This document shows positions 55,166-64,000 of a DNA stretch of 64,000 nucleotides, one piece after another. Origin of the DNA: Apoda limacodes (Eukaryota > Arthropoda > Insecta > Lepidoptera > Limacodidae); contig OX291553.1 of assembly GCA_946406115.1 (NCBI GenBank), positions 439,001 through 503,000 of the forward strand, given 5' to 3'. Every line of letters starts with the position of its first letter. Position 1 is the stretch's first letter. The position numbers and the translations under genes were made by a program. A model generated the notes under the pieces. That model ran no database searches and was not told where the DNA came from. It saw nothing but the letters and a program-made list of their open reading frames with translations.

Positions 55166-56345
55166 TCAGTCAAACTTGACTTTGAGGGTTTGGGCTGAGC
55201 GGTGTAGAACCATCATGCCTGGGCAGATCAACTCCACAACACGGGTAATTCCATCCTTTCTGGGAAAAGTGCGGGTGATTCTTCTCATCTTCCATTGTAG
55301 AGGCGGCAGGTTGTCCTCCTTGATAAGGACTAATTTACCTACTTGGGGAGGAGCTGATTTGGAAAGCCATTTGGACCGTGACTGAAGGGTGTGCAGGTAA
55401 GTGCGGATCCATTGGGACCGGAAGTGCTCAGAGAGGGCTTGGATGAGTTTAGAACACTTGAGAGCCAACATTGATCTATTATCGAAGGATGTGAACCAAT
55501 CAAACCAAAAGGCCAAAAAATCAAAGGCAGTCAGGAGACGGCCAATAAGGAAGTGGCCGGCTGTGAGAGGTTCAAGGGCTGAAGGGTCAGCAGACAGAGG
55601 GCAGATTGGTCAGGAGTGGAGGACAACAGCCTAAATCCTTGTTAAAAGGGTGGAAAATTCCTCAAATGTGAGTCGTTGCTCACCAAATATAAAAGTTGTT
55701 TGGTAGATTTTACCGCGGTTTCATGCAAACCTCCAAACAAAGGAGCTGAAAGTGGGTTGAGCCACCATGTTATGTGCTAATTAGCGAGTTTGTGTCAAAT
55801 TTTGTCATTTTCAGATGCAAGGAAATTTTGAATGTCTATGAGCTGACTCCTAGCACCTACACAATTTGTGCCGCAATCCACTCGGATAGGAGTTGGAACA
55901 CCGCGTCGCGAAACAAATCGTTGAAATGCCGCCAGAAACGCATTCGCTGAGAGTTCGGAAACTGCTTCGATGTGCACAGCCTTTGTGGTAAGACACACAA
56001 AAATACAAAAATAACCATTTAGAAGTTTTACACTACGTAATGGTTTTGATTAAAAATTGGCGGGCAAAATCGGTTGACACTTGTGCAAAGACAGGCTGAC
56101 TCTGTCTGCAGGTAGATCTACCATAAACGGAGCCTTCAGATGAGGGCGACATTTGAAGCAATGCATACACATGTACACATGGTGTCTGATAATTCGACGA
56201 GCTGATAGAAGCCAGAATTGCAGCGGAAAATGGTACTTGTAATGTGTCAAAGCCTGCATGGCAGTGTATTTTGTGATAGTAGTCAATTATGAGATCCACA
56301 AGGGGGCTAGAGCTGGGTAAAATAAGAGGTGAGGAGAGCTTCATA
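55166..56345 (-). pseudogene. Second BEL/Pao element: integrase remnant
   Basis: From the right: VDLIIDYYHKIHCHAGFDTL, then in another frame FWLLSARRIIRHHVYMCMHC and FKCRPHLKAPFMVDLPADRV (integrase zinc domain, H-H-C-C). Frame 55795-55998 has CLTTKAVHIEAVSELSANAF and RRGVPTPIRVDCGTNCVGAR, the core; the usual D-N-G-T reads D-C-G-T. Frame 55166-55516 is the C-terminus with HFRSQWIRTYLHTLQSRSKW and VGKLVLIKEDNLPPLQWKMR. No RT is left; sequence upstream of 56345 is unrelated. LTRs not identified. Confidence 0.8.
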
Positions 56346-56379
56346 TCTAAGGGCCGAGTTGGCTAAGCGATATTCCCGA

Positions 56380-56973
56380 TTCGACTCTCGTGTTGTGCAG
56401 TCGTGATCTAGTTCTTCTAGTTACTCAGCTGGTGCGCATTTCCGTGTGGTGTTTTCCCCTCATTGCTGATTATCGTTGTTTGGATTATTGCCCGCGATAC
56501 TTGGAAAATCGGCCTGAGCGTTGAGCGCTGCTCAGTTGTGTGTCCTTTGCTGGAAAATCGCTTCTCGGCCATAATGCGAAGTTTATCGAAGCGATACTGT
56601 GTGTTTTTGTGCGTGTGTGTGTTCTCGTAGTCGCGGAACTACTACGCAAAGTGGTGACCCTCGCTTGGCTGACGCTGGTTCGACCGGCCTGAGTTCGACC
56701 TTGGGTAGATCGCTACTGTAGTATTTCCGCTTCAGCGGTTCGCCACTCCGCGCATTCTCGCGTTCTAAGTGTCGATTGCGTTTAGTTTGTAAAAAAAACC
56801 AGTTCCGAGTGCTCCAGGGCTAGTGGGTGAGATCGTATAGCTCTTTTTTTAAACGTTTCTGAATTCGTAAACGTCTCGTTGCTCGGGGGGAAACCTAACG
56901 GTAACAACGTAACCCCAGCCGTAGGAGTAGGTATTTAGGTATTCACTAAACCAACCGTAGCACTGCGCGGCGT
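56380..56973 (+). other. Probable LTR-retrotransposon LTR end and leader (+ strand)
   Basis: The stretch contains 'actacgcaaagtggtgaccc' at 56640-56659; 'tggtgaccc' directly after an LTR-like end is a common primer-binding-site form in insect gypsy elements. A leader of about 300 bp leads to the open frame at 56974. The LTR start is not defined, and no second LTR is seen. The alternative is unrelated GC-rich sequence. Confidence 0.35.
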
Positions 56974-57297
56974 TTGGCCACATTTAGGTATTATGACGGG
57001 GAGTCACTAGGTACTCAATCCCTACACCTCGGACACCTCGTAATGGCCGAGTTACTCAGAGGCTTGTCCCCGGACCAGCTAGGAGCCATCGTCGAGGAGC
57101 TGGTCCAAGCCTGTATTTCTAAGGCTGTGGGCACCGCCATCACTGCGTCCATCACAACCGCGCGCCCCTCCGACCCATCGCGTTCGCCTCCGCGTTCGCC
57201 TCCGCGTTCCCCTTCTCGCTCGTGCACTCGTTCGCGCTCTCCCAGCACGCGCTCTTTCTGCCGCGACCCGCGACACTCGCCCCCCCCACTCCGGTAG
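56974..57297 (+). CDS. Possible gag N-terminus with Arg/Ser/Pro-rich tail
   Basis: A 107-codon frame. A more likely start is the Met at residue 24 (about 57043), reading MAELLRGLSPDQLGAIVEEL and VQACISKAVGTAI, probably helical. A run of SRSPPRSPPRSPSRS-type repeats follows. The reading could continue in a shifted frame (…APSETAPSSPDA) to about 57380, where minus-strand gypsy sequence begins. The position after a leader suggests a plus-strand retroelement gag. Arg/Ser-rich tails are found in RNA-binding capsid proteins. I do not recognise the family. Confidence 0.35.
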   Translation: MATFRYYDGESLGTQSLHLGHLVMAELLRGLSPDQLGAIVEELVQACISKAVGTAITASITTARPSDPSRSPPRSPPRSPSRSCTRSRSPSTRSFCRDPRHSPPPLR

Positions 57298-57384
57298 CCT
57301 CTTCTCGGCCACTCGCTACTTCGTCGCTCCCTCCGACCCCAGCCCCCTCAGAGACCGCTCCCTCGTCCCCGGATGCCGTTATAC

Positions 57385-57795
57385 ATGCGATAATCCTGGA
57401 TAGCTCATCTGCTATTATGTTTTGTATGAAACTGTTGCAGTTCTAGGGCCCATCTCGCTATCCTGTGTGACGGGTTTTTTATTGTGTTTAGCCAGTTTAG
57501 GGCTTGGTGGTCCGGTCTGACTGTTAAATGGTATACTTCTTGGAATGCCCTCATTTTTCTGATCCCCCAGATGACTGCTAGGCATTCTTTTTTCGCGGTT
57601 GAGTATCGGGATTCTAGTGATGTTAGCGACCTGCTTGCGTACATTATTACCTTTGGTATACCGTCATCGTCTTAGGTTAGGACTGCGCCTAGTCTGTCTG
57701 TAATTTTGGTTTTGTGAAATATACTCGTGTTAAGATAGTTCTGTAGTTTTTTGATTGTCTGGAATGCTATCTGTTGTTCGTTTTCCCACTTGAAT
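57385..57795 (-). pseudogene. Gypsy RNase H fragment
   Basis: Frame 57405-57644 has YASRSLTSLESRYSTAKKEC, LAVIWGIRKMRAFQEVYHLT and VRPDHQALNWLNTIKNPSHR, with the E of K-K-E-C and the D of P-D-H expected in RNase H. After a one-base shift NIIADELSRI closes the domain at about 57385. The upstream part to the RT (57645-57795) is degraded. RNase H removes template RNA during reverse transcription. Confidence 0.8.
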
Positions 57796-58701
57796 TCACT
57801 CTCTTTCTTTAATAGCTTTGTTGATGCTGCGGTTATTTGGGCGTAGTTTTCGGTACCAGGACGTCATGCCAATGAATCTTCTTACTTCTTTTGCCGTAGT
57901 TGGTGGTTTCAGACTTCTCATTGACTTTATTTTACTTTCATTCACCTTTATCCCGTCTTTGGTGACTACATGGCCTAGGTAAACGATCTCTGGCTTACGA
58001 AATTTGCATTTTTTCCTGTTAATTTCTAGTCCTGCTTCCCGTATTCTGTTAAATATCTTTCTCATATGTTTTATGTGTTCTGAGAACGTCGGGCTGCATA
58101 TGATTATGTCATCAAGGTACATATATGCGTGGGGTTCCAGTTCGGGGCATATTACTCTATCTAGTAGTCTTTGAAATGTCGCTCCGCTCGAATGTAGTCC
58201 GAATGGTAGGACTCGCCAGTGGAATAAACCTCTTCCTGGGACTGTGAAAGCGATCACTGGTTTGCTCTCTTCCGCTAGCCTCACTTTCGAGTATCCGTTT
58301 TTAAGGTCTAGCTTTGAGAAATAGCTTCCTTTTCGTAGTTTTTCTAATGTGTCATCTATCTGTGGTAACGAGTAGGCGTCTTTTTCTGATATTTCGTTAA
58401 TTTTTCTAAAGTCTATGCAAAATCTGTATAAAAAATGTGTAAAAAGACAACGGGGTCTTTTTTTTACTAAAACAATAGGCGTGCTGTAGGGGCTGTCAGA
58501 TTTCTCTATTACTCCCATCTCTAGCATTGATTTTATATGTTCGTCTATTTTTTCTTGTATTTTCGGGTTTCTGGGGTAATATTTTTGCTTTATAGGTTTT
58601 TTGTGTTTTAATTTAATTTTGTGTTCCACCCATGTATTTCCTGTTGGGCTGTTCTTACATTTTTCAAATTCTAATTCTAATATTTCGTTCAGTTTTTGCA
58701 T
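57796..58701 (-). pseudogene. Ty3/gypsy reverse transcriptase, nearly intact domain
   Basis: A 301-codon frame. VEHKIKLKHKKPIKQKYYP is at residues 25-43 and MLEMGVIEKSDSPYSTPIVL at 59-78. RFCIDFRKIN is at 93-102, FSKLDLKNGYSKV at 128-140 (motif A Asp at 132), LPFGLHSSGATFQRLL at 165-180 and YLDDI at 195-199, the active site. YLGHVVTKDG is at 241-250. Between VKK and RFCID lies an extra block of about nine residues (RPRCLFTHFLY) not expected in the family, perhaps a small local duplication. The frame ends at a stop after FIGMTSWYR. It is the best-preserved RT domain here, but it sits in a rearranged element. Confidence 0.9.
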
Positions 58702-59290
58702 TTGAGTTCGGTGAGAGTTCCGTTTTCTTCCATATTTGACTTTATTACGTCTGTGTCATTATATGTTGTTTCGAGGTTTAGTTGTAGTGTAGCGTTAAGT
58801 TTTTGAAGTATGTCCATTTCTATTATTAAGTCTGGGTTGATCGGTAAAACGTGGAATGTGATCTAATTTTGGTTGCCCCTAGTTTTATTTCGAGTTCTAT
58901 GCTATCTTATGTTGTAGTCGTGAATCCGTTTGCTAGTGTTATTACGTTATTATTTAGTTTTTATGTTATGCCCCTGTTTATACATTGTTTTTGGATTATT
59001 TCATTGATGTATGAGCATGCTGAACCGGTGTCTAGGAGGGCTTTATATGTGTCTCCCCAGATTTCCACTTGTTTGAAGGGTCTGTTGTCTTTGATCATTT
59101 GGTTCTCCGTGGTATACGTTTCTGATGGGTAACCGGTTTTTTTATTTATATTTGTTTTGCAACTATTTCTACTTAATACTCCTATTTTTCCACAACCGCT
59201 ACACAACAATTTCTTTTCGTTCCTGCACAGTTTGGATAGATGTCTTGGTTTACCGCAATTCTAGCAACAGTTTTGTGGGTTGTATTTTTC
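58702..59290 (-). pseudogene. Gypsy gag C-terminus and protease
   Basis: From the right: NCGKPRHLSKLCRNEKK and LLCSGCGKIGVLSRNSC, two zinc-knuckle-like units (the first C-x2-C-x4-H-x4-C, its first Cys in a degraded part; the second lacks the His). The frame 58961-59209 continues to KQVEIWGDTYKALLDTGSAC; D-T-G is the protease site. Downstream, KLNATLQLNLETTYN links toward the RT in a different frame. Most of gag is absent: LTR-like sequence begins just upstream. Confidence 0.75.
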
Positions 59291-59541
59291 TTGTTTACCC
59301 AGGGAAGTGGATTGGGAAGGTGGGGCGAGAGCTCTCGGCAAAGTGCTCCCCCCGAGACTGGTCGACGGGGCTTTTTATATCCTGCGGCGATGGCTTGGCG
59401 AAGTGGGGCGCAACGGTGGGGTGATGACGTCACAGTCGAGCGTGTGTGTGTTGTCGTCGGTGGTATCATGCGCCTTGTGCGTGTGCTTCGGGTGATGATC
59501 ACGCGCTCCGGTCGTGGTCGCTCAGCGGGCCACGTTACATG
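59290..59541 (-). repeat. Probable gypsy LTR with promoter
   Basis: A GC-rich stretch starting on the minus strand at TGTAACGTGGCCCGCTGAGC (about 59539) and running to about 59290. It holds a TATA box at 59371-59380 and an initiator-like 'ccagtc' about 30 bp downstream. It directly precedes the gag zinc knuckles, leaving no room for most of gag. No second copy is present to confirm the LTR borders. Confidence 0.45.
59371..59380 (-). promoter_or_regulatory. TATA box of the LTR
   Basis: Minus-strand ATATAAAAAG in the GC-rich setting 'gccgcaggatataaaaagcc'. About 25-30 bp downstream is 'gaccagtctcgggg', which fits an arthropod initiator. Position and context suit an LTR core promoter driving the minus-strand gypsy element. 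Confidence 0.5.
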
Positions 59542-59990
59542 GGTAACTTGTACTATGTACTTGATTATGCAGAAGGAAATATATAATTTTGACATATCAT
59601 TTAGCACACACAAAAATATTATTTTATACATCGTTGAGTAAGACAAAAAGTTTGTGGTTATTGTTTTATTTATATACAACTTTTTGCCAATTGCAAAAAC
59701 AATTGAGAGACGAAAAACAATGGTTATCTACTTTGTACCACAATGCAAGGTTTGCGAGTTATCGATGCTGAAACGAATAGGCACTTTAAATATAGGTAAT
59801 AGAACAAAAAGTGGTGTAAAAGTGTACAAAAAATATGTAGGTAAAAATGTTTGAGTAGACTGCGGTTACTGTGACGCAGTGTGTTCTGCTACTTGGAATA
59901 CTTACGTTTTTTTTCAGACGAAACTAGTATTTGTTTTGTTTGTCTTTGGTGTCGCATCTGCGATGCGTATTTCCCTGTGGATCCAGGATT
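59542..59990. other. No recognised feature
   Basis: AT-rich sequence between the LTR and the small frame. The open frames over it on both strands overlap each other and look incidental. Confidence 0.45.
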
Positions 59991-60143
59991 TTACCAATAT
60001 TTGTAGACTAGTACAACCATTATGGCAGTTAGCAGCACTGCCGTAACCAGCATTAAAATCGATATGTTCTGTAAGTTATGCTCGTTATTTTGAGAAATCG
60101 AGAACTCGTTTACATTTTCTTGTTTACTTTGTATTTTTCCCAT
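59991..60143 (-). CDS. Small possible N-myristoylated one-pass membrane peptide
   Basis: Fifty codons on the minus strand, ATG at 60143, TAA at 59991-59993. It starts MGKIQSKQENVNEFS. Gly at position 2 with Ser at position 6 fits an N-myristoylation signal. A polar, Asn-rich part follows. Residues 28-46 (ISILMLVTAVLLTAIMVVL) are a clear single transmembrane segment, closing VYKYW. The frame sits about 50-60 bp after a TATA-like stretch (about 60196-60212), between gypsy integrase remains and a gypsy LTR. I infer a small accessory gene of a retroelement. Expression is unproven and the function unknown. Confidence 0.4.
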   Translation of the reverse strand: MGKIQSKQENVNEFSISQNNEHNLQNISILMLVTAVLLTAIMVVLVYKYW

Positions 60144-60348
60144 AATTACGTTATTCGTACGTGATTTTTACAGTAATGAAATAATGTGTAAATATGTGGT
60201 GTATATATACGTATAAAATCTGATAAAAAAAATGAAGCAATAATAAAATGTTAGTTACACGCTTACGGACTACTTGTTATTATAACCTAGTTACATTGTA
60301 CGTAGTTTGTCGGCCACGTCGCAATTCTCAGTACCTGGCCAGATTACA
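60144..60348 (-). repeat. Possible LTR or leader upstream of the small frame
   Basis: On the minus strand it begins TGTAATCTGGCCAGGTAC at about 60348, shortly after the end of the gypsy integrase reading. It contains 'tatacgtatatatac' before the small frame. This suits the U3 part of an LTR, but the end is not defined. Confidence 0.35.
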
Positions 60349-60399
60349 GGTTAAAACGCACAGACGGTTTTACAATGCGCCCAGATTTTGTCTGTCTGA

Positions 60400-61370
60400 G
60401 AATTTATGACCTTGCCGCGGGTGAGTTGCTGGGCGTTGGGACTGCGGCGCTTGGCATTGGCCGGTCGCTACTGCCTGAACTCGAATCGGTGTTTTTATTA
60501 GACGGGACAGGGTCAGTGTAAACAAGTAGGCCGGTTGTAGCCTATCTATCGATATCCATTGTTATTTGTGGCTTAAATCGATTAAATAAACTTTTTCTCT
60601 CCTTTGTATAACTCTGAAGGAACCTTGGTAGGGTGCTTGTAGTGACCATCTGACTGAGTCCGTTCGGAGGAAAACGTGTGTACATGTATGTAGGTATGTA
60701 TGTACGAATATTGTCCTTGAGTCTGTTTTTCTTGTGGGTTTGGGTTTGAGATTCCCTATTGTTTGGCGTAATTTAAGTAAAAAATCGTGTGAGTCTCCTA
60801 TGTTTTTACTTAAATTGTCGTGAAATTCGCCTGGAAGTCGTAGCGTCTGTCCGTAAGTCATTTCTGCAGTGCTTACTTGGCTGTCAATTTTGGGTACTGA
60901 CCTTAGACCGAATAGGACAGCAGGTAACTGTTCTACTCACGACGTTGTGTTGGATTGCAGTCTAGCCATGAGGGGTGCCTTGAGATTGCGGATTGCTTGA
61001 TCCGTGGTGATCTTAACCGGTCAACCAAAACGTGGTTTTTGCGAAAATATCTTTAATGGGGAAAGCCTCAAGCCATCCCGTGGCGCTATCGACCATTTTG
61101 ACGCAATACCAATAGCCGTCCGGTGTCGTTGGTAATGGCCTTACTATGTCCAAGTGGACATGTTCAAAACAATAACACGGCGGAAAAGTACCTAATTTTG
61201 ACACGGTGTGTCGGTGTACTTTCGACTTTTGGCAAAGTTTGCAGGTTTTGGCAAAGTTTCCTACTTATACATTTATCCTAGGCCAGAATTATCTGTCTGC
61301 CATCATTCTACGTGGAGTGTGGATGCCTGGATGGCTCAGGTTGTAAATTAGGTCAAGGGCTGAAAGTTTC
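60400..61370 (-). pseudogene. Gypsy integrase, catalytic core deleted
   Basis: From the right: NLSHPGIHTPRRMMADR and NFAKTCKLCQKSKVHRHT (zinc-binding H-H-C-C), then YCFEHVHLDIVRPLPTTPDG with the first catalytic Asp, YCVKMVDSATGWLEAFPI and KDIF. The region with the second Asp and the Glu is missing. After degraded VEQLPAVLFGLRSVPKIDS the frame 60562-60861 reads STAEMTYGQTLRLPGEFHD and RWSLQAPYQGSFRVIQRR. The tail can be followed to about 60400. It lies upstream of the gag-PR-RT of 57.4-59.3 kb, so it belongs to a separate neighbouring gypsy copy. Confidence 0.8.
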
Positions 61371-61697
61371 AGGGAGATCGGGTTTTGGTTGGTTAGGCGA
61401 AACCTCGCAATAAATTTCTACGTTGGTGCCTGGGATGAAGATTATTTCGATCTTGGCAGAGGTTTTCGAGTTCAGTAGTTTCTCCACCTCCTCCACCTCC
61501 ACCTGGATCGCGGCATCGATAAGACGTATCAACTCTGTGTTTTAAAATAATTTTCGGCTAGTGTATGAATACCCCTCTTGTGCTCGTGCAGCTTATAGTA
61601 CGAAGAGACTAAGCTTAATTATACGAAACGTTTAGCAAATCCCACAACTGGTTGTGTGACCACTTAAACTTTAGACCTAACTATTGCTACAGCAAAA

Positions 61698-62260
61698 ATG
61701 CCAAAAGTGATAAGATCCCCTCCTGCTCAAATTCATAAACATACTTTGTCAGACTTTGATGTCGCCGCTGTTGGAATTCATGTCGCCACTGCTGAAATAG
61801 ATGACTCAGCACCTATTTTTGTTAAACAACGCAGCAAGCGACGAAGAGACTCAACAGAAAATAAAGATAAAGAAGAAGATATCAAAAGCCTACTGATTGA
61901 GTGGAAAGAAAAGCAAAAGAAACTTTAAATAAACTGGTATCAGATGTGGCGGAAATAAAAAAACAAAACACGCTAATTCAAGACTCAAACAGAGAAATTG
62001 AAAAATCGCTAGAATCGCTAAAGTTTATTAATTCTCTAAATAAACTTTGAAATGAATTATCGGGCTAGATGATGAAGCGACACCAATTTATATTTCAGAA
62101 GCACTCACAAATAAAGTAAGAAGACTTTTCTACCTAGCTCGAGACATAGCAAGGACTGAGGAATTCAAGTACTGCTCTAATCTCAGGAAAACAGAAAAGT
62201 TTGAACACATCGAGAACAGAAATGAAGCTCAACTTGCCAATTTTAAAAGTAAGATAAGTA
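61698..62260 (+). pseudogene. LINE ORF1 with coiled coil and FP-like C-terminal domain
   Basis: ATG at 61698 starts MPKVIRSPPAQIHKHTLSD, a basic/polar head with KQRSKRRRDS, followed by a predicted coiled coil (EEDIKSLLIEWKEKQKK, stop at 61926-61928). Shifted frames continue DVAEIKKQNTLIQDSNREI. Then LFYLARDIARTEEFKYC (about 62125-62175) resembles the C-terminal domain shared by many LINE ORF1 proteins and the baculovirus FP family. ORF1 would bind the LINE RNA. Only about 190 codons in broken frames remain, and the text after KYC no longer matches the expected W-x-x-N-G end. Confidence 0.6.
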
Positions 62261-62411
62261 AGATGACTAATCTTAAAATATTAGTTTTTGTATAACTGCT
62301 TATTAACTTATTTTAATTCATGCAATCTGTTATTATTTTATACATTCTTTTCTCATACCAACCTATACACTATATCACACTTAAGAGAAAAAAAATATCT
62401 CAAGCAACTCT

Positions 62412-63974
62412 ATGGCTTTATTCGAAACAACACAGGAAGAAGTAGAATGTAAAATAAAGTGTCTAAAGAACGATAGTGCAGTAGGTTGGGATAATATATC
62501 GGAAACGATTGTAAAAATGTCAAAACATGTATTAGTACCCCTATTGACGCACATCGCTAACTTATGCTTAAACACTGGAATCTTCCCGCAAGTTTTTAAA
62601 CTATCCATCGTCCATCCTGTTCATAAGGGTGGATACAGAGACTGTGTCAATAATTATCGTCCTAATTCCTTACTATCTACCTTCTCAAAAATCATGGAAA
62701 AGATCATAAACAAAAGACTCATACCTTTTTTAGAAAAGAACTACAGTTTGTCACAAAACCAGTACGGTGTAAGAGCCGGTAAATCAACAGGAAAAGCTGT
62801 ATCCACACTAACAGAATTTGTGGCAACCCAATAAGATGCAAAGTTCAAATGTATTGGTGTGTTTTTGGACCTTGCAAAGGCGTTTGATACGGTGTCTGTT
62901 TCTATCCTATTGGGCAAAATGGAGAGGATTGAAATTAGAGGTAATGTATTGGCTTTGTTTCAGGACTACCTCACAAATCGCTTACAAAAAGTAAAGATAG
63001 GAGACTACTATAGTACAGAGATAGATGTTAACTATGGTGTACCTCAAGGTAGTGCACTCGGTCCTAGCCTCTTCCTTATATATAAAAACGATTTGTGCAA
63101 CTTAAATCTTAACCAGTGTAGAACATTGGCGTATGCCGACGACACTGCACTCATTTTCTTTGACAAAACTTGGGAAGGTGCTAGAGTTGTTGCAGAAACA
63201 GGTATCCAAAAGGTATTTAACTGGCTTCAAAATAACTCTCTAACTCTAAACATTTCTAAAACTAGTTATATGACTTTTGGTTTTACAAAAGGTGTTATTT
63301 CTATAGAGCATAACTTTAAAATTAAAATTCACAAGTGCTCAAATTTTGAAAAATGCAACTGTCCAGACTTAATGAAATCGGAAACTATAAAATATCTCGG
63401 TGTTATACTGGACGAAACGTTATCCTGGAAACCTCAAACGGATATAATGGCTCAGAGAACTCATAAATTAATTTATGTATTCAAATCCTTACGACATGTT
63501 GCAGACTTTAAGTTGTTGATAACTGTCTATTATGCTCTGGGACAGTCTATCTTGACATACTGTATAACATCATGGGGTGGGGATCGAAAGACGCACCTAA
63601 TAAAATTAGAACGTGCACAGCGTGCCCTTTTAAAAGTGATGTCTTTCAAGCCTTTTCGTTATCCTACTTCTGAACTATACCTTAATTGTGATATACTTTA
63701 AGTTAGGCAGTTATTTATAAGAGATACCATAATTCTGCAACACATGAAACTTCCTTACAACCCGGTGCTATCAACCTCGCGTCGTAAAGATAAAGTATGC
63801 CAAATTCCATTATCTAGAACTTCTTTTATACGTAAATACCAATGTTACCTCGGCCCAATGCTTTACAATAAACTTAACAAAGTTATTAATATTTATCATT
63901 AACTGCAAAACGATCCTGACAAAATGGCTGAAAACTACCACGAAATCGAAAATCTTTTTACTATATTAAAGTGA
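62412..63974 (+). pseudogene. LINE reverse transcriptase with three in-frame stops
   Basis: A single frame for about 520 codons. It has EEVECKIKCLKNDSAVGWDN, FKLSIVHPVHKGGYRDCVNN, YRPNSLLSTFSKIMEKIINK (fingers), a TAA at 62832-62834, FLDLAKAFDTVSVSILL (motif A), YGVPQGSALGPSLFLIYKND and YADDTALIF (Y-A-D-D at residues 92-95 of the second part). The thumb has ETIKYLGVILDETLSWK, the C-terminal region LERAQRALLKVMSFKPFRYP. Further stops lie at 63699-63701 and about 63900. Apart from the stops the palm looks intact, so this copy died relatively late. The family differs from the 12- and 25-kb LINE. Confidence 0.88.
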
Positions 63975-64000
63975 GCGACAAATGTGTGCAAAAAAAAATA

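Larger units (their letters stand above)
61698..64000 (+). mobile_element. LINE (jockey/CR1 group) with ORF1 and RT, EN deleted
   Basis: A plus-strand LINE with ORF1 (61698-62260), no endonuclease, reverse transcriptase (62412-63701) and C-terminal region to a stop at 63974. The A-rich run at 63990-63998 right at the window edge may be its tail. The junction between ORF1 and RT is near 62300-62400. The 5' end and target duplication are not defined. Confidence 0.8.

Noticed and set aside
59182..59679. A 165-codon minus-strand frame and overlapping plus-strand frames of 71-133 codons
   Set aside because: They cover the probable LTR and its GC-rich U3. They ignore the known gag reading that begins at about 59290, so they are treated as incidental.

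Overview
This is eukaryotic DNA, AT-rich and almost entirely made of transposable elements. It most likely comes from a moth or butterfly. The main reason is a set of dispersed repeats that I associate with lepidopteran genomes: the 'tacggaacccT…tcggtgcgcgagtc' family, the 'gccaattatcgaaaatcgct' family, and the jockey-type LINE tail 'ccaccttagtggtata'. These recur with Copia, BEL/Pao, Ty3/gypsy, jockey/CR1-group LINE, hAT and mariner-like remnants. I found no host gene I would defend, only one weak candidate terminal exon (2668-2813), and no tRNA. Three modules are derived from the 3' half of 5S rRNA.

Layout. 1-2.3 kb holds dispersed repeats with the three antisense 5S-derived modules. 2.3-5.7 kb is mostly featureless, with a 310-bp tandem duplication carrying a possible Harbinger transposase relic. 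5.98-6.43 kb is a non-autonomous hAT element with an exact 8-bp target duplication. 7.3-10 kb holds LINE-tail, gypsy gag and unknown-transposon relics. 12-13.8 kb is a broken jockey-type LINE.

14.2-31.1 kb is a nested stack. A Copia element (minus strand) has its 5' LTR split by a BEL/Pao element (18259-31021, 5-bp duplication ATAAC). Inside the BEL sit a palindromic pair of foreign LTRs (19.47-20.27 kb), a CR1-type LINE tail (30.0-30.5 kb) and a 5'-truncated gypsy element (about 22.06-29.33 kb). The gypsy reverse transcriptase is in turn split by a 3.0-kb jockey-type LINE (24853-27892, duplication AGTCGA, A-tail).

31.1-36.4 kb holds an inverted-repeat pair and small MITEs, including a mariner/Tigger-like one with TA ends.

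36445-52455 is the outstanding feature. It is a 16-kb foldback element whose two arms (6.4 and 7.2 kb) are built from about 150-176-bp tandem monomers in opposite orientation. The outermost 75 bp or so are perfect inverted repeats, a 7-bp target duplication (gtttagg) flanks the whole, and the 2.4-kb centre contains no visible transposase.

52.5-56.3 kb holds LINE fragments and a second BEL integrase. 56.4-61.4 kb is a patchwork of gypsy pieces in both orientations, with LTR promoters and a small open frame for a possible N-myristoylated one-pass membrane peptide. 61.7-64.0 kb is a LINE with ORF1 and reverse transcriptase that runs to the window end.

Almost every coding remnant carries stops or frameshifts, so the elements appear inactive. 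The genes do not form pathways. They are parts of transposons, and the order of insertion can be read from who interrupts whom. Most LTR elements and many LINE pieces lie on the minus strand.
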